Below, in pieces: positions 34,836-47,498 of a stretch of 64,000 nt of DNA. The notes beneath the pieces were generated by a model. It did not search any database and was not told where the DNA came from. It saw nothing but the letters and a program-made list of their open reading frames with translations. This DNA comes from Blastomyces gilchristii SLH14081 (taxonomy: Eukaryota; Ascomycota; Eurotiomycetes; Onygenales; Ajellomycetaceae), in assembly GCF_000003855.2 (NCBI RefSeq), contig NW_003101677.1, positions 1,058,392 through 1,122,391 of the forward strand. The letters are read 5' to 3'. The position numbers and the translations under genes were made by a program. Positions within the stretch are counted from its first letter, which is position 1. Every line of letters begins with the position of its first letter.

Positions 34836-37628
34836 ATGGCCATGTATTCGCAGCATGGTGCTTCGATGGCACCACCGCAAAAGCCAGAAACCTTCATGCT
34901 TTCCAACGAGGCTCAACAAAGTCTCCCCCGAGATGCACAGGTTGCCCTACAGCAAGTCGATAATTGTGAGTCTACTCTCTGCCTTTTCGCCATTTTCTTG
35001 TGTCGGCTCGATATTTAAGTCCTTGAACCGCCACGTCGTTCGGATTATCCATCCCTGTCCTTGCGCGTTAGAGCCATGGTCACCTAAAAAAAAAACCACC
35101 GTCCCTAATTCATGGCTATAGTAAAATACTTCCTTATATCCGCGCCGGTCGATTGGGCTCCAGATCAACTCATCAGACGATTCTTACTCCCAACAGGCGA
35201 CTATGTTTCGTGTGTTTTATGGTATGTCTTTTTGCCCGTGATACGACTAGGGTTTGAGGCGGGGGAAGGAGAAGGTCAGTCGAGTCTAACAGAACGATCG
35301 CAGGAATAACCTTTTCCATATTTCGGGAACCGACATCGTGCGATGCTTATCCTTTCGATTCCAGGCCTTTGGCCGTCCAGTTAAAAACACCAAGAAGTTC
35401 GAAGAGGGCATCTTCTCTGATCTTCGCAACCTGAAGTCCGGCACCGATGCGTCCCTCGAGGAGCCAAAGAGCGCCTTTTTGGACTTCCTATATAAAAATA
35501 ACTGTATTCGAACGCAGAAAAAGCAGAAGGTCTTCTACTGGTATAGTGTACCTCACGATCGGCTCTTCCTCGATGCCTTGGAGCGGGATTTGAAGCGGGA
35601 AAAGATGGGTCAGGAAGCAACTACGGTGGCAGTCAATGAACCTGCCTTGTCGTTCGAATTCGATTCCTCACAGTCTCTCTTTGAGCAACTCACAAAGGCG
35701 CAACAAGCAAATTCGTCTTCTTTCTCTGCCCACGCCAGCACGGCCTACACTCACTCTACCTCCCCTATGGGGAGAGCCACTGATTCTATGCCACCACCGC
35801 AACTACCCCAATCGATGCCAGTTCTTCAAGAGGACACCAGCAACCAGGGTTTGTACAATTCCATGGGAATGCCCAATAACTCGTTGACCAACGGTATGAG
35901 CAAACCCGAACAGGATCTGGGACAGTTTAGCTACGATCGAAACGGCACCCCTGTCTCCAGAATCCACCAGCGCCATACATCCATGCCGACGTTTATGGAG
36001 TACTCGCCGGCCCCATCGTTCGTTTCATCGCACTATGACGAGTATGGTGCAAGAGGGATATCCTTTGAACCAATTACACCTCCACAACACTCGCTACATC
36101 TTGGCCAGGAGCCTGCTTACATTGCCAATGAGGACACTGGCTTGTATACCGCCATCCCCGATATTGGGAACCCGACAGGCTTCGCTCCAATGATGCAACT
36201 TCCTCCTTCCAATCTTGTGGGTCCACAGTTTTCTACCGCAACTCGCACATTCCCAACTACCAATGTATATTCAGTCATTGAAGGATCTCCAACCTACAAA
36301 CAACGGAGACGACGATCGTCGATCCCTGCCAGCATCACCCATGCCATTGCAGCGGCTGCTGGGCAATCTACTCAGTCGCACGGCCATTCTCACGCCCACG
36401 CCCACGCCCACGCCCACGCCCATGCCCATTCCGTGACACGACCAAGTGAGCTTCGCCGTTCCATGTCCAGGTCTGTCCCGGCGGTTATGGAAGGGGAGGA
36501 ATCAAACAACGACTCGCCTCCAGGTTTAACCAATAGTTACACATCTACGGTCGTGAACCAAAAGGATCTGCTGCACGAACTATCTCGAACGGGCACTCCG
36601 CTGCCAAGTCTAGAGGAAAGTCCCCCCGAGCACCCTCTATCCCTGATCCAGGCCCACGATGAGTTGTCATCGTTACCCAATGGTGACCAAATCGACAATG
36701 CTATTGCCGCGAGCTCAGCCAATGGCAAGGGCGATCGGCCTGGTCCCGTCCGTCGCGCCCGCAGTGCGACAATGATGGAGCTTGGCCCTTATCCTCAGAA
36801 ATCACATTCCTGCCCCATCCCGTCATGTGGCAGGTTGTTTAAGAGACTAGAACATCTGAAACGGTATGTGCTGCTATTTTTGAATATTTTGCATCGCGCA
36901 GGATTTGATTTGGAGCATTCTGTTTGGTTCAAATGTTTGCGGGCTTTAAAACTTGTTCTAACCGCTGGGCTTTTTTCACTGACTGACTGGGCGCCTAGAC
37001 ACGTGAGGACCCACACGCAAGAACGCCCCTATCCGTGCCCTTACTGCAATAGGGCCTTTTCACGGTCGGACAATCTTGCCCAGTATGTTTCACCTGTTTC
37101 TTTTTCTTTTTCTTTTTCTTTTCTTTCTCTGCCAGACTGGCTAAAAATAGTACCGTGCCTTCTGGAGCTACCCCGCTAACTAACTACCCTTGTTGCGGCC
37201 ATTGCAGACACCGCCGTACCCATGAAACACAGCAGAGCGGGCAGCAGATAGTGAACAACTACTCGGACGAGGATCGCGAACAAGAACACGAGGAACAGGA
37301 ATTCGGATCGCTGGGAGATACTGAGTCGCCTCGATCGTCTTCAGACCCGAACAGCCACAGCCATAACCACAGCAACAGCCACACTAACAGGAACAGAAAC
37401 ACTAATAACACCGACCACCACCACCATAGTAGCAGCAATAATAATAACAACGGTAGCAACAACAATAACACCAAAAACAACGGCAATAATAATAATTACA
37501 TGCCGACCAGCATGGTCAACATGGCCAACGTAACTTCCATGCCGTCATCTATGGTGATGCAAACTAGTTTACCAACAATGGTCACGCCGCAGATGATAAC
37601 GCCTCACCTCCTGCAGCAACATATCTAG
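34836..37628 (+). CDS. steA: SteA/Ste12-type transcription factor
   Basis: Five exons, 34836-34965, 35122-35221, 35304-36863, 36999-37082 and 37208-37628, give 764 aa. It is the nuclear target of the pheromone/invasion MAP-kinase cascade and controls sexual development, and filamentation or virulence in many fungi. The STE homeodomain-like region (about residues 42-160) contains LKYFLISAPVDWAPDQLIRR, LPTGDYVSCVLWNNLFHISG, TDIVRCLSFRFQAFGRPV and QKKQKVFYWYSVPHDRLFLD. Two C2H2 zinc fingers at 580-602 (C580, C585, H598, H602) and 610-630 (C610, C613, H626, H630) mark the filamentous form, which yeast Ste12 lacks. Between them lie disordered Ser/Pro sequence and a His-Ala repeat (about 437-450). 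The tail is Asn/His-rich. Introns 3 and 4 interrupt the finger region, and their joins restore both fingers. The second codon pair offers an alternative start, MYSQHG, at 34842. Confidence 0.95.
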
Positions 37629-39888
37629 AAGAGGGCTTGCTGGTTGGGCTGGGCTGGGTTGGCTGCTGGGGGTTTATACGTCTTTGCGTTTTTGCCCTTT
37701 TGCGTTGCGTTGCTTTGGCTTTGCTTTCCGCTACTCTGCTCTTTTGCTCTTTCTCCTTTGAGGATTCCATTCCTTCCTCCTCCCCATCGCGGGACATGGT
37801 GGTTTTGGAAAGGTGGTGTTGGCTCCTTTTTGGATATGAATTTTGGTATGGATATTTTTTGATCTTGGATTTTCCTTTCTTTCTTTCTTTCCTTTTTCTT
37901 TTCCTTTGTGTGGTTATGCTTTGCTCTGTTATAGAAAGGGAATCGGGTTTTATGCTAGTTATCACTGCTGATTTATGTCTCTCCTTCCTATCTATATATT
38001 TCCTTCCGCGCCCCTTCGAATAATCCTTCAAGCTCCTCCCCATCTATCTTATCCGATATATCTATCTATTCCTGTTGCCATTTTTTTTTGGTTTTGGTTT
38101 ATTGGTTTTTGCGCGTTTCTAGTTTATGACCCTTTTATATATACCCCCACACATACATATATATACATGGCTTTCCTTGTCACTCCCCCCCCCCCCGGTC
38201 TGCGTCTTGTCTCCGTTTCTCTCGTTCGGAAGAATGGAAGATATTTTTTGGGTTTGTTTTCATACTATACAAGAAGTTCCCTCGTTACCGTCCTCCTCCC
38301 CACAAGCCCCAGGTTGTGGACTGATTGACTGGTTGTTGGTTGATGCGTACACAAAGAGACATTATTCAGAGCCGATTTGATACTCTTTTGAAACACATGG
38401 ACATCTGCACTGGTACATGTCTACACATCTTCACATCTACACTCATCTGCTGAATATTTCTTACTACTTTCTTATCTGACTTTTCTTATATTTTTGCTAT
38501 TCCAATGTTTCTCTTTTTGCCTATGATTATGAGCTTTTTTTGTCTCTGTTCCTATTTATGTGCTATTTGCTACTGCTGCTACCTACTATGATACTTATTA
38601 TATACTTTATATTATAATTGATTTTCTTAATTCTCTGTCTCTCTCCTTTCCTTTTCTTTCTAGTTTTTTTTTTTTTTTTTTTTCTTCTGAAACAGATTCT
38701 CTTGACTTATTATTTTGCTAGATGCTCTTTGACACTCTATCCTTCTTTTATATTTCTTTGGTTTTTGTGATTTTTATTTGAAGTAAGTATAACATACTTC
38801 ATTTGATTTCTTTCAATTAATTTTTCTATACATGCAATAAACTGCAGCTCTTGAAGAGTGATTGAATGAATTATGTCTTCCTTTAATCTTTTGTTGCTTC
38901 CAAGTTTCCACGCCTGCCCATGACAACGTTTCATGTGGAGAATCAGACGACGAAGCTTGTGTCTGCGATATTTAGAGTTTCCGGAGGCGGCGATACATGA
39001 GGTCGTTACACAGCTCCAAGGTTGGTAGCGACCTTTCCTATTCCGGAAAGAACAGACCAGGCCTGAACTTGGCCGGCTTAACTGTTGCCCTTCTTCTTCC
39101 AACTTACCCTCCCGCATATACCTCCCTCATTTCCCAACATCACATCACATCACATCGCATCGCATCGCATGCTAGGATTTTAGTTAGGAGTTCTTATCGG
39201 CGAAGGAAAAGGAGCTGCGGGAGGAGAATGTGATGTGGCCCGCAAACTAGCTAACTGAACTTAGCTATTTATTACGTTACTACGTAAGTCTGGTCTTGTC
39301 TGGCGGATTCAACAACAAGGACGAGGGAAAACGACGGGTTGATGTGAGCTGGGGAGGGAATAACATTAACATATATATATTTATTTTACCCGACGTTTAT
39401 TGTACTTTACGCTTTGTTTGCTTTCTTTTTCTTTTTACCCTCTTGGACACGAGCCGTTTATTGCCCGTTTTTTCCGACTGCTGATAGAGATAAATACGGT
39501 ACTGTGCCCGGCAAAGATCACCAAACGCACTTCTTAACTTACCACCCACCCCCTGTTCTCTGAGAAACGCACGGAGAGGGCGAAGGGGTGCAAAATCAAA
39601 CTCCCCGCGGAAAGAAAGAAAGGAGAGACGATAGTTTTGTGCACGTTCGACTGTGTTGGGGAGGTAGATACATACATCCATATCATACCACGGCCCGCTA
39701 GGGGAACGGCCCGGCTTTTTTGCTGCGGAAACGAAAGGAAGGAGAGAGAGAGAGAGGAAGGGAGATGTACTGTACATGATACCCGACAAGCGTCATCCAC
39801 GGAAAAGCAGATATAGAAAGGAAGAAGCAGAAAAAGAATACACCCTCGCGCAGCGTCTTTTCTCCCCTTTATATACATACCTCCTCTT
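37629..39888. other. Intergenic region between steA and transporter
   Basis: About 2.3 kb with no supportable gene. It is T/C-rich with runs such as the poly-T at about 38664-38683 and a pentanucleotide CATCA/CATCG array near 39144-39170. Probable 3' UTR of steA and promoter of the transporter. Confidence 0.5.
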
Positions 39889-40137
39889 ATGAGCTCGTCA
39901 TTGCCGGATAGAGAGTCGGATCGGTCTCCACTCCTTGGTGCGGGTGAGCAGGCGTCGTCGGGACACAATGCCATTGCCGATGATTCCGGAGGGTTGTTCG
40001 GTGGTGGTGATGCGGCGGCAGCAGCAGCAGCAGCAGATGATGATGATGATTTCGCGAAGGAAGTTTGCAAGGATGCTGTGTCGAAGAGTAGCTTGTATCT
40101 CTTTTTGCTTACGTTGAGTATTGGGGGGTAAGATTTT

Positions 40138-40177
<40 letters not shown>

Positions 40178-42370
40178 ACGTTTTGCTTATTTGTTATTTG
40201 CGGTTTGGGTTGATTGATTGATTGATTGCTAACTTTTGGTGTTGATGATGTAGTTTACAAATTGTTTGGTCTGTGGAGTTGTCTAGTGGATCTGTATGTG
40301 CATGGGAATTTTTTGCCTGATATTTCCCCCCGTGGATACGAAGAAGCTAATATTTTTTGTCTACAGCCCTACTTACTCTCACTTGGGATGGATAAGTCCC
40401 TCCTGGCATTCGTGTGGATAGCAGGCCCCTTAACAGGAACCCTTGTCCAACCATACGTCGGCATCCGCAGCGATAACTGCAGAATATCATGGGGGAAACG
40501 AAAGCCGTTTATGATCGGGGGCGGGATTGCGACGATCATATCCCTACTCGCGCTTGCGTGGACTCGTGAGATCGTGGGCGGCGTCTTGGGCATATTTGGA
40601 GTTCCCTTCCGCTCCACGGGGGTCAAAGTAACCTCAATAGTCGTGGCGACGATTTTGATGTATTGTCTTGATTTTGCTATTAATACGGGTGAGTTTCTGT
40701 TTCTCCACCCCTCCCTTTTTCGTTGGACATGACTGTTAAAGGTCTCGTGCTTACATTGGCTTGGGGCTTTTTTTTTAGTGCAAGCGGCTATCCGAGCTTT
40801 CATAGTCGACAATGCACCGGCGCATCAGCAGGAATCCGCAAATGCATGGGCAAGTCGGCTCACTGGCATTGGCAATATCCTGGGATATATCTCTGGCTAC
40901 CTCGACCTGCCTAAAATACTCCCGTTTTTTGGAAAGACGCAATTCCAAGTCCTCTGTGTGATTGCATCGCTGTCGCTGGGCATCACGCTTTTGATTAGCT
41001 GCCTCTACATCACGGAACGTGATCCGCGCCTGGAAGGGCCACCATCGTCAGATAACCCTGGCGTCGTCGCGTTCTTCAAGCAGGTTTTCCAATCCATTCG
41101 CAACCTGCCGCCGCAGATCCGCAAGGTCTGCGAGATCCAGCTCTTCGCGTGGATCGGCTGGTTCCCGTTTCTGTTTTATATCACCACGTATATTGGCCAG
41201 TTGTATGTCAATCCTATATTTGAGGAACACCCCCACTTGTCGCCTGAGGATATCGACGAGGCCTGGGTGACGGCTACGCGGGTGGGTACCTTTGCACTAC
41301 TGGTCTACGCGATCATATCGTTCGCGGCGAGCATTATACTGCCGCTCCTTGTCGTACCGACCTATCGACCAAGTTTGCCATCGCGGAAAACTGCTGTGGC
41401 CCCAGCCGCCCGGCCGCACCCGTATCGTACGCGCAGAGAATCTACGTCAACTATGTCCATCACCGCCTCATCCGTAGCGGCGATTCCCCAACCACCACCA
41501 CCTCCCCCTCCACAACTCAGCGAACCGCTCGAAGGAGGAACGGATAGAGAAACTCCCTCCCTCCTCTCCCGCCTGCAGATACCGGGCTTCACCCTCCGGC
41601 GTGCCTGGCTCATGTCCCACATCCTCTTCAGCCTGTGTATGTTCAGCACGTTTTTCATCAGCACGCCGCAGGCCGGGACGGTTGTCGTATCTATCGTTGG
41701 CATTCCCTGGGCGCTGACGCTTTGGGCGCCGTTTGCGCTTATATCGGCTGAGGTGGCGAGGAGTGATGCGAAGAAACGGAGGCGGAAGTATCGGTTGCAT
41801 CGTGCGAGTCCTGGTAGTAGCGAATATCGGGGGTTTTTAGCGGAGCCCAGGGAACATCGGGCGGCTGGAGGTTCCAGTGGGGAAAATAGTAGAGAGGGCA
41901 TGGAGGAGGTGGACAGCGGGGTTGGTGGAGCCTCCAGTCTGGCCCGTCAGCCCACTGCATCAACGTCCACGCCGGGTCCCGTTAACACCACGGACAATAG
42001 CAACGACGACAAAGACGACGCCGGGAGCTCTGATCGCGGCGTTGAGGATGACGAGGACGCTATCATCGACGACGAGGACGACGATGACGAAAACGACACA
42101 ACCGACCAAGCGGGCGTGATCCTCGGCATCCACAACGTGGCCGTCTCCTGCCCGCAGATCTTCTCGACGCTGGTGAGCAGTCTTATCTTCAGCGCGCTGC
42201 AGAAGCCGCGCGGGGAGCCGGCGGATGATTCTGTGGGCTGGGTGTTGAGGTTTGGGGGGCTAGCGACGATTGGGGCGGCGGTTGTTACGAAGCGGTTGGC
42301 GGAGGGGAGGGGGGGTAGGGGAGGTAGGAGTGGTGGTGGTGGGGCCTGTGTGAGTGAGGGGGTGGTGTGA
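39889..42370 (+). CDS. Sucrose/alpha-glucoside transporter (GPH/SUT family, 12 TM)
   Basis: Four exons, 39889-40127, 40254-40293, 40367-40688 and 40779-42370, give 730 aa. SUT-type proteins import sucrose or maltose with protons across the plasma membrane. Recognisable are LTLSIGGLQIVWSVELSSGS at the first helix, PYLLSLGMDKSLLAFVWIAG, and the family loop GIRSDNCRISWGKRKPF. Further blocks include FIVDNAPAHQQESANAWASR, GYISGYLDLP and FAWIGWFPFLFYITTYIGQ. Helices 7-12 continue into exon 4. It is larger than plant SUTs because of a Pro-rich linker after helix 8 and a long acidic linker (DDEDDDDEND) before the last helix pair. Intron 1 contains an uninterrupted 35-T run. The start is preceded by a purine-rich leader. 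The substrate cannot be fixed beyond alpha-glucosides. Confidence 0.9.
40142..40176 (+). repeat. T35 homopolymer inside transporter intron 1
   Basis: Thirty-five consecutive T residues begin about 14 nt after the donor at 40128 within a 126-nt intron. It is far longer than any acceptor-side pyrimidine tract in this window. Confidence 0.95.
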
Positions 42371-45300
42371 GTGGTACTTTTCCCTCCTATGTATGTTGTA
42401 TGGATTTGTATACATTATATAGTGCAGAGTGGTTATCATTTTTCTCATTTTTTTTTTTTTTTTTGGGTCCTCTCTTGATATTCCTGGATCGGTTGTATAT
42501 CCACATAATTACCCCACAAATACATAAGTGGCTGTTGTTACTGGCTAAATCATATCGCAATCTTCAATCTTCCTCCTCTTAAAAATTTCCCCTCCCAGGC
42601 TGATACTTCCCTTGCGGGGATGATCCCAACGGCAAAAGGCTCTCTTGCCGGGCAATGATGATGGAAGTGGTACAGAACCAACCCCTAAACTCGCATCGTG
42701 TTCAATGAAGGTTATGTATGTATGTATGTATGTATGTATGTATGGTATGTGGGATTCGGGGACTATGTTGGGAGGAGCGTAGTAGGTATTTAATATAGTT
42801 GTAAACAGCTGACTGAACATTCGCAAAAGCGCGGGATCACATCACTCTATATAATAATTATCAAAAAGTGTGTATTATTATGAAACAGCTGCCCTCCCTT
42901 TTTCTTCTTCGGCGTTCCTTTCAACGAGCAGAGGGCAGAGGGGAATGGTGGGAATGGAATTGTGATGACTGTATCATATCTAGATATCTCATATTTGTTT
43001 AGGGGGTCAAAGAAAAGCCTCTTTTTTTTTTTTTTTTTTTTTTTTTCCCCGTAGTGCCGAATCCCCTACATGGCAAACGGCGAGGGGAGAGGGGAAATCA
43101 AAGAGTAGAAAGTGCTGTGTAATCATATCATAAGCCTAGCTGTTAGTTAACATGGAGCATGGAATAGTAAAGAAATGATGTGAAGGATGGGATGGGACAG
43201 GATGAGCTAGGATAGCTCATGGAAAACACATAAGCACTTGTCACTAGGTATTTACTGAGAGGAAGAGAGAAAGGGGGGGGAGCGAATTGATTGTTGCATT
43301 GGTTAGTTCCCTAGGTATCTAGAGGTACTTAATGCAACAGAAATCAAGTGCTGGAAGGTTAGTCTGTCCCACAGGGGCTGAGGAGGGCTATTTCTACCCC
43401 TCTACCTAAGGAATAGACAGCGCTAACGCGAAATTTCGCCTTGAGCAAGCTCATTGGGCTTCGAGTGACGTATTATTTATTTATTTACCTTGGTGGAGGT
43501 AAGTGAACGAAGAGTACAGCTGGCTGTAGCCCAGAGAAATGCTGCGAAGAAGCTGGATGAAGAAGGTGAGTGATGTGAGGTGTGAATATCTTTCGCGCCG
43601 TTACATTCATTGTTTAAGTTCAGGGTATATAGATAAATGCGGTACTGAATGGGTATTTGATTGTAGAACCTTGCTCATATTTTTGTGAACACCACATGGA
43701 GACATAAACCATGCCAGTGCAAATGAAATGAAACATCCACTCTGCCCCTAGGTTAAGGCTCAAGCATTATGTTTGAGTAATTCCATCAAGAGTTTCCTTA
43801 TCAAAAGCTGTGGGAGAAATATTTCCATGTAAGATCAACTATTTAACGTTTGCCTACAATCTCAGAAAAAGGTGGTATATGTAGGCGTGTACCAAACATT
43901 TTTTTCAGCTAGCTTTTCATTGATTGAGAGTGCTGAGAATATTAAACGATGAGTATACACTCATTGATAAAAAAATTGACAGAATGGCTTATCCCAACGC
44001 CAGAAGAAGCAAAAAGGAATCCTCGGAGCAAAAGCCTTGCTCTGTTTTGATAAAAACATCCAGCTGTCGGATGATTAGATCAAGAAAAAGTTATGCAGAG
44101 AGAAAAACAATCAGCACTTGATGGCAGCAGTGATCTGCTTGAAATCGATTTTTAAAACCAAGTGCTTTTGCTGAGTGTCAGGGGATCAAGATCAGGGGTC
44201 ATCTGTCCTGCAATATATAATGGACAGGAAAAGTGGAGCAAACAGAGAATTGGTAGGATTTCTCAAGTGGATTATTATTGAACCTTTGGTGTTAGGCTAA
44301 TCTACACCCAAGGTATTATGTAGTTTTATACAAGCTGTAAAACAGACATGAATGAATCAGCAGAAAAGCTACGCCTGGTCTTTTAATCGATGTCAAAATA
44401 AGCTTTGGGACCGGCGCTTGGCATTCTCGCTTAACAGTCCTATTTGGGCTAGCTCAGAAACCCTAAAATCTGTACCGGGCATTGATTGGCTTCTTCTGCG
44501 GGGATGAGAACCTAACGACCATGTTGAATCAGAGCACCGAAAAATTCGAGCGGTCCCTTAGGATTCGCTCGCAGTCTAGGGGTTTTTTCTTTCCAATGTT
44601 TGAGACTACTCATCTAGCAATCAAAGGCAAAGACTTACATTTCACTGCGTCCTCACTGCGGAATTTCCACACATAATAGCAGGCCAACACGACAACCCTG
44701 GTCTGTCGCTTCAATTAGGTAACCGCATCCTGGGCAAAGCGGACTAGAACCCCCGCGAATGAAGAACTCACTCACCCTTCGCGAGGTCCTCTTCCGGTTA
44801 GCCTTTCACCAAATTGTAGGCAAATCCAAACACAAAGATTAGGGATGAAATCCAGCAAACGCACGATGTCAAGTATTTACCAACTTGATCATACTCTCAC
44901 TTGACACATCTTGGCTTGTTGCTCTTCTTTGTTCATCAATGAAAAGATGTAACATATAAGCTATCACTCCTTGAAGGTCAATTCCTAGAATAATTACGAA
45001 CTCCCGCTGCTGGACAACAAAGAAAGAACAAAGAATAAAAAAGAATAAAAGAAAACAAAAAAAAAGTACAAATTGCAAAGCACAGCCATATAGCATTAGA
45101 GAATAGCTGAGCAAGAGACGCTCATCGGCTCTAGTCTGATCTAATCAGCTCGATTCCCTCTCTCCCCTACTTGTAGATCTTACGAATCTTCATAGTTTCG
45201 GTGCCTGGAAACGGGTCGAATTATATGTAACATTTGGGCCTTGCATGTGCTATTTTCATATCTTCAATTTACGATAATTTAGAGGTATCTATACTGACAT

Positions 45301-45678
45301 AACATATCATCTTTTGACTTGCGCAGTGCATAAATGTAACAAATGTTTTGGACAAGCTTATCGAGAGCACCACATCCATTCAGAGCTTCATGATAATATG
45401 AAGGGATCGCTCATTGAGAAAGCAAGACAGAAGTCAGAGCACATTCAGCAAGCCTGATATAGTAAAACTAGACCAGAATCCCCTCCACATTATTAGCAGA
45501 ACAAGAAAAAAAAAAGAAAAAAAGAAAAAAAGAAAAAAGAAAAAGAAAAAAGAAAAAGAAAAACAGAAGAAGAAGAAGAAAACACTTTAAATCCATCCTC
45601 AATTTTTATTGCCCGCCTCTTTCAAAATACCACTCGACACCACCACCAACCACAGATCCCTTCTTAACTTACAAAAAC
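42371..45678. other. 3.3-kb intergenic region, no gene recognised
   Basis: Contains a TATG tetranucleotide run near 42715-42745, a 25-T run at about 43022-43046 and an A/G-rich AAAAAG run at about 45507-45580. Short frames, for example 43924-44121, have no domain or supportable exon structure. Confidence 0.45.
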
Positions 45679-45801
45679 ATGAAACCCTCACTCATCGCTC
45701 TCTTCCTCACTGAATCATCTGTCGTGAACGCATGTGATAACAAGGATGCGTATGACGACTGCGCCTGGCAATGTAGCATCCCCGGTGCCCCGAACTGTTA
45801 G
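45679..45801 (+). CDS. Short secreted cysteine-rich ORF
   Basis: A 40-codon ORF. Residues 1-18 (MKPSLIALFLTESSVVNA) look like a signal peptide, and the remainder has Cys at 19, 28, 32 and 40. The frame ends in TAG at 45799-45801. The same frame stays open after it for 14 more codons, to a TGA at 45844-45846, and those codons hold four further Cys. Eight Cys over about 36 residues is typical of small secreted effector- or defensin-like fungal proteins; I do not recognise the family. The TAG may be a nonsense lesion, a readthrough site, or the true end. No usable donor places TAG in a splice acceptor without deleting coding sequence. It lies in a 5-kb region without other genes. Confidence 0.5.
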   Translation: MKPSLIALFLTESSVVNACDNKDAYDDCAWQCSIPGAPNC

Positions 45802-45846
45802 GATTGCTGCGATGAGGAATGCGTACCTTGCTTGAGAGACCGGTGA

Positions 45847-47256
45847 ATGTGGTATGTAAAAACCAATAGTGAGGGTTAAACTCTGCTTTTTTTATTTTTT
45901 TATTTTTTTTTGAATTTATGGGAGTGTGTGGGGTGTTGAGTGATGCGAAAATTGACATTGTGGTGTATTGTAGATTATGGGCTACTGGTGTGTGAGAGAT
46001 GAGAACTAGGGCGAGGGAAAGGAGGCGGCGGGTTGTCTGTCTGGCCTGATTACCCGCTGCGTTTGACAGACCATTGTGATCGGGATTGGGGATAAAGAGC
46101 TCTTCTTATGAAATAGGGAAAATGAGAGGGCTTTCAGACACTGCCAGCGTTATCAAGTAAAAATATCTATATATCTTGAAGATTTTTCCACATTGCAACC
46201 ATCACGCAGGCTACAGCGTTTTGAATGGATGATCCGGAATATTTAATACATCAACGATTTAGTTTAGTAAATGCATTTCACAAAGGGCTGGAGATGCTTT
46301 CAGCAGAAGTAAATCTTCGGAGAATGACGATATGTTTAACAAACCTCTAAACCATAGAACAACCATTTGCGAAAGGGAAACGCTTTTTTTTTTCCAACGA
46401 AGCCGCATACTGTTCCTGCAAGTAAGGGTTTTGCTGCCCATAAATGATTATCTAGTATAACGTTAGACATGTGGCGGGTGCTAATAAATCCATCCCGATG
46501 CCGTTACTCTCTCTTCAGCACCTCAGGGCAGTCTTCCCGAGAAAACTCCTGTGTCAGATTCATGTCCGGCTAATCTAGAGTTATCTTTCCGCTGGGCACG
46601 TTTGCGCAACTCCACTAGTAATAGGATATCATCAGCGGGCTTCCAATGTATTTCGGAAGTGAGGCAATATATAATATATACACATAGATCTATGGGAATG
46701 GCGAAGTTTAGCTGCCTATACTCGTGTAGATGATAGCTTAAAATATCATGCCTTCAGCGTTCATAGATGTCTCATCCCATGGTAAGGAACGGGAGAGTCA
46801 TAGGTAACTCTTCTGATAGCGGGTTCACCATCTCGATCCAGGTATGTAGTCCAGGATAGTCCAGGATAGATCGAGGGATAGAACATCCCAAGGCGGCTCT
46901 CAAGCTCAAAAACAGTACCGTATTACATGCCGTTACGCCAATACCACCGCCACTAGTGCAGAGAAATGGCCGTACAGGACGGCAACGATACACGCCTTTC
47001 GCCACGCTCTCATTGGCTCATTGGCCCAACAGCGCCCGCCCGACACCGCCCTGAGTCAAAAACTTTTTTTCGCTGTTCTTTTTCTCCCCTCCCGGATTCA
47101 CCGTCTTTTTTGCTTCCTTTCTACACCATCACGACGCTCGACACATTGCACCACCCACACAGCCAGTTCTCTCAATGCCTTCTTCCACACTCATCTGAGT
47201 ACCCAGTACCCACTACACATAGTATATTTAAGTGCTTGACGAGCACAACAGCGCTT
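45847..47256. promoter_or_regulatory. Intergenic region and CPA1 promoter
   Basis: About 1.4 kb, no gene. The right end holds the CPA1 promoter with a consensus CpcA site at 47052-47058 and a pyrimidine-rich core (about 47066-47130). Confidence 0.5.
47052..47058. promoter_or_regulatory. Gcn4/CpcA consensus site upstream of CPA1
   Basis: TGAGTCA is a perfect match to TGASTCA, the binding site of the general amino-acid-control bZIP factor. It lies about 205 bp before the uORF start, a normal promoter distance. A second copy at 47496-47502 overlaps the uORF stop and is probably transcribed. Confidence 0.6.
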
Positions 47257-47498
47257 ATGCGTGTAATTCCTTCAATCTTTACTTCTCAGGTATGTCTGCC
47301 TCCCAGAGTCGGGGAAAATGGCTCCCCAACCAGCATCATTTCTCATGACTGTGATCTCTGACTGACTTTTGTGATTTAGGACTACATATCTGGTATGCCC
47401 AAAATGCTTGAACTCTACCATCCCATCCCATCCCATTGACGCCTAAACTAACTCAAATCCCCGTTCCAGATCACCTCTGGAAAGCTTCGGTAAATTGA
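47257..47498 (+). promoter_or_regulatory. Arginine attenuator peptide (AAP) uORF, spliced over three exons
   Basis: Segments 47257-47289, 47380-47392 and 47470-47498 join to a 24-codon uORF. Residues 8-21 read F-T-S-Q-D-Y-I-S-D-H-L-W-K-A, matching the AAP core of Neurospora arg-2 and yeast CPA1. Asp12 falls at residue 12, as in Neurospora. In those fungi the nascent peptide stalls ribosomes at the uORF stop when arginine is high, blocking the downstream CPA1 start and promoting mRNA decay. Both introns are GT-AG, 90 and 77 nt. The first junction lies exactly between Gln11 and Asp12; the second splits the Asp16 codon. The stop is 68 nt before the CPA1 ATG. Confidence 0.93.

Noticed and set aside
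43924..44121. 65-codon plus-strand ORF in the transporter-CPA1 gap
   Set aside because: Short, basic, no domain, no splice partner seen.
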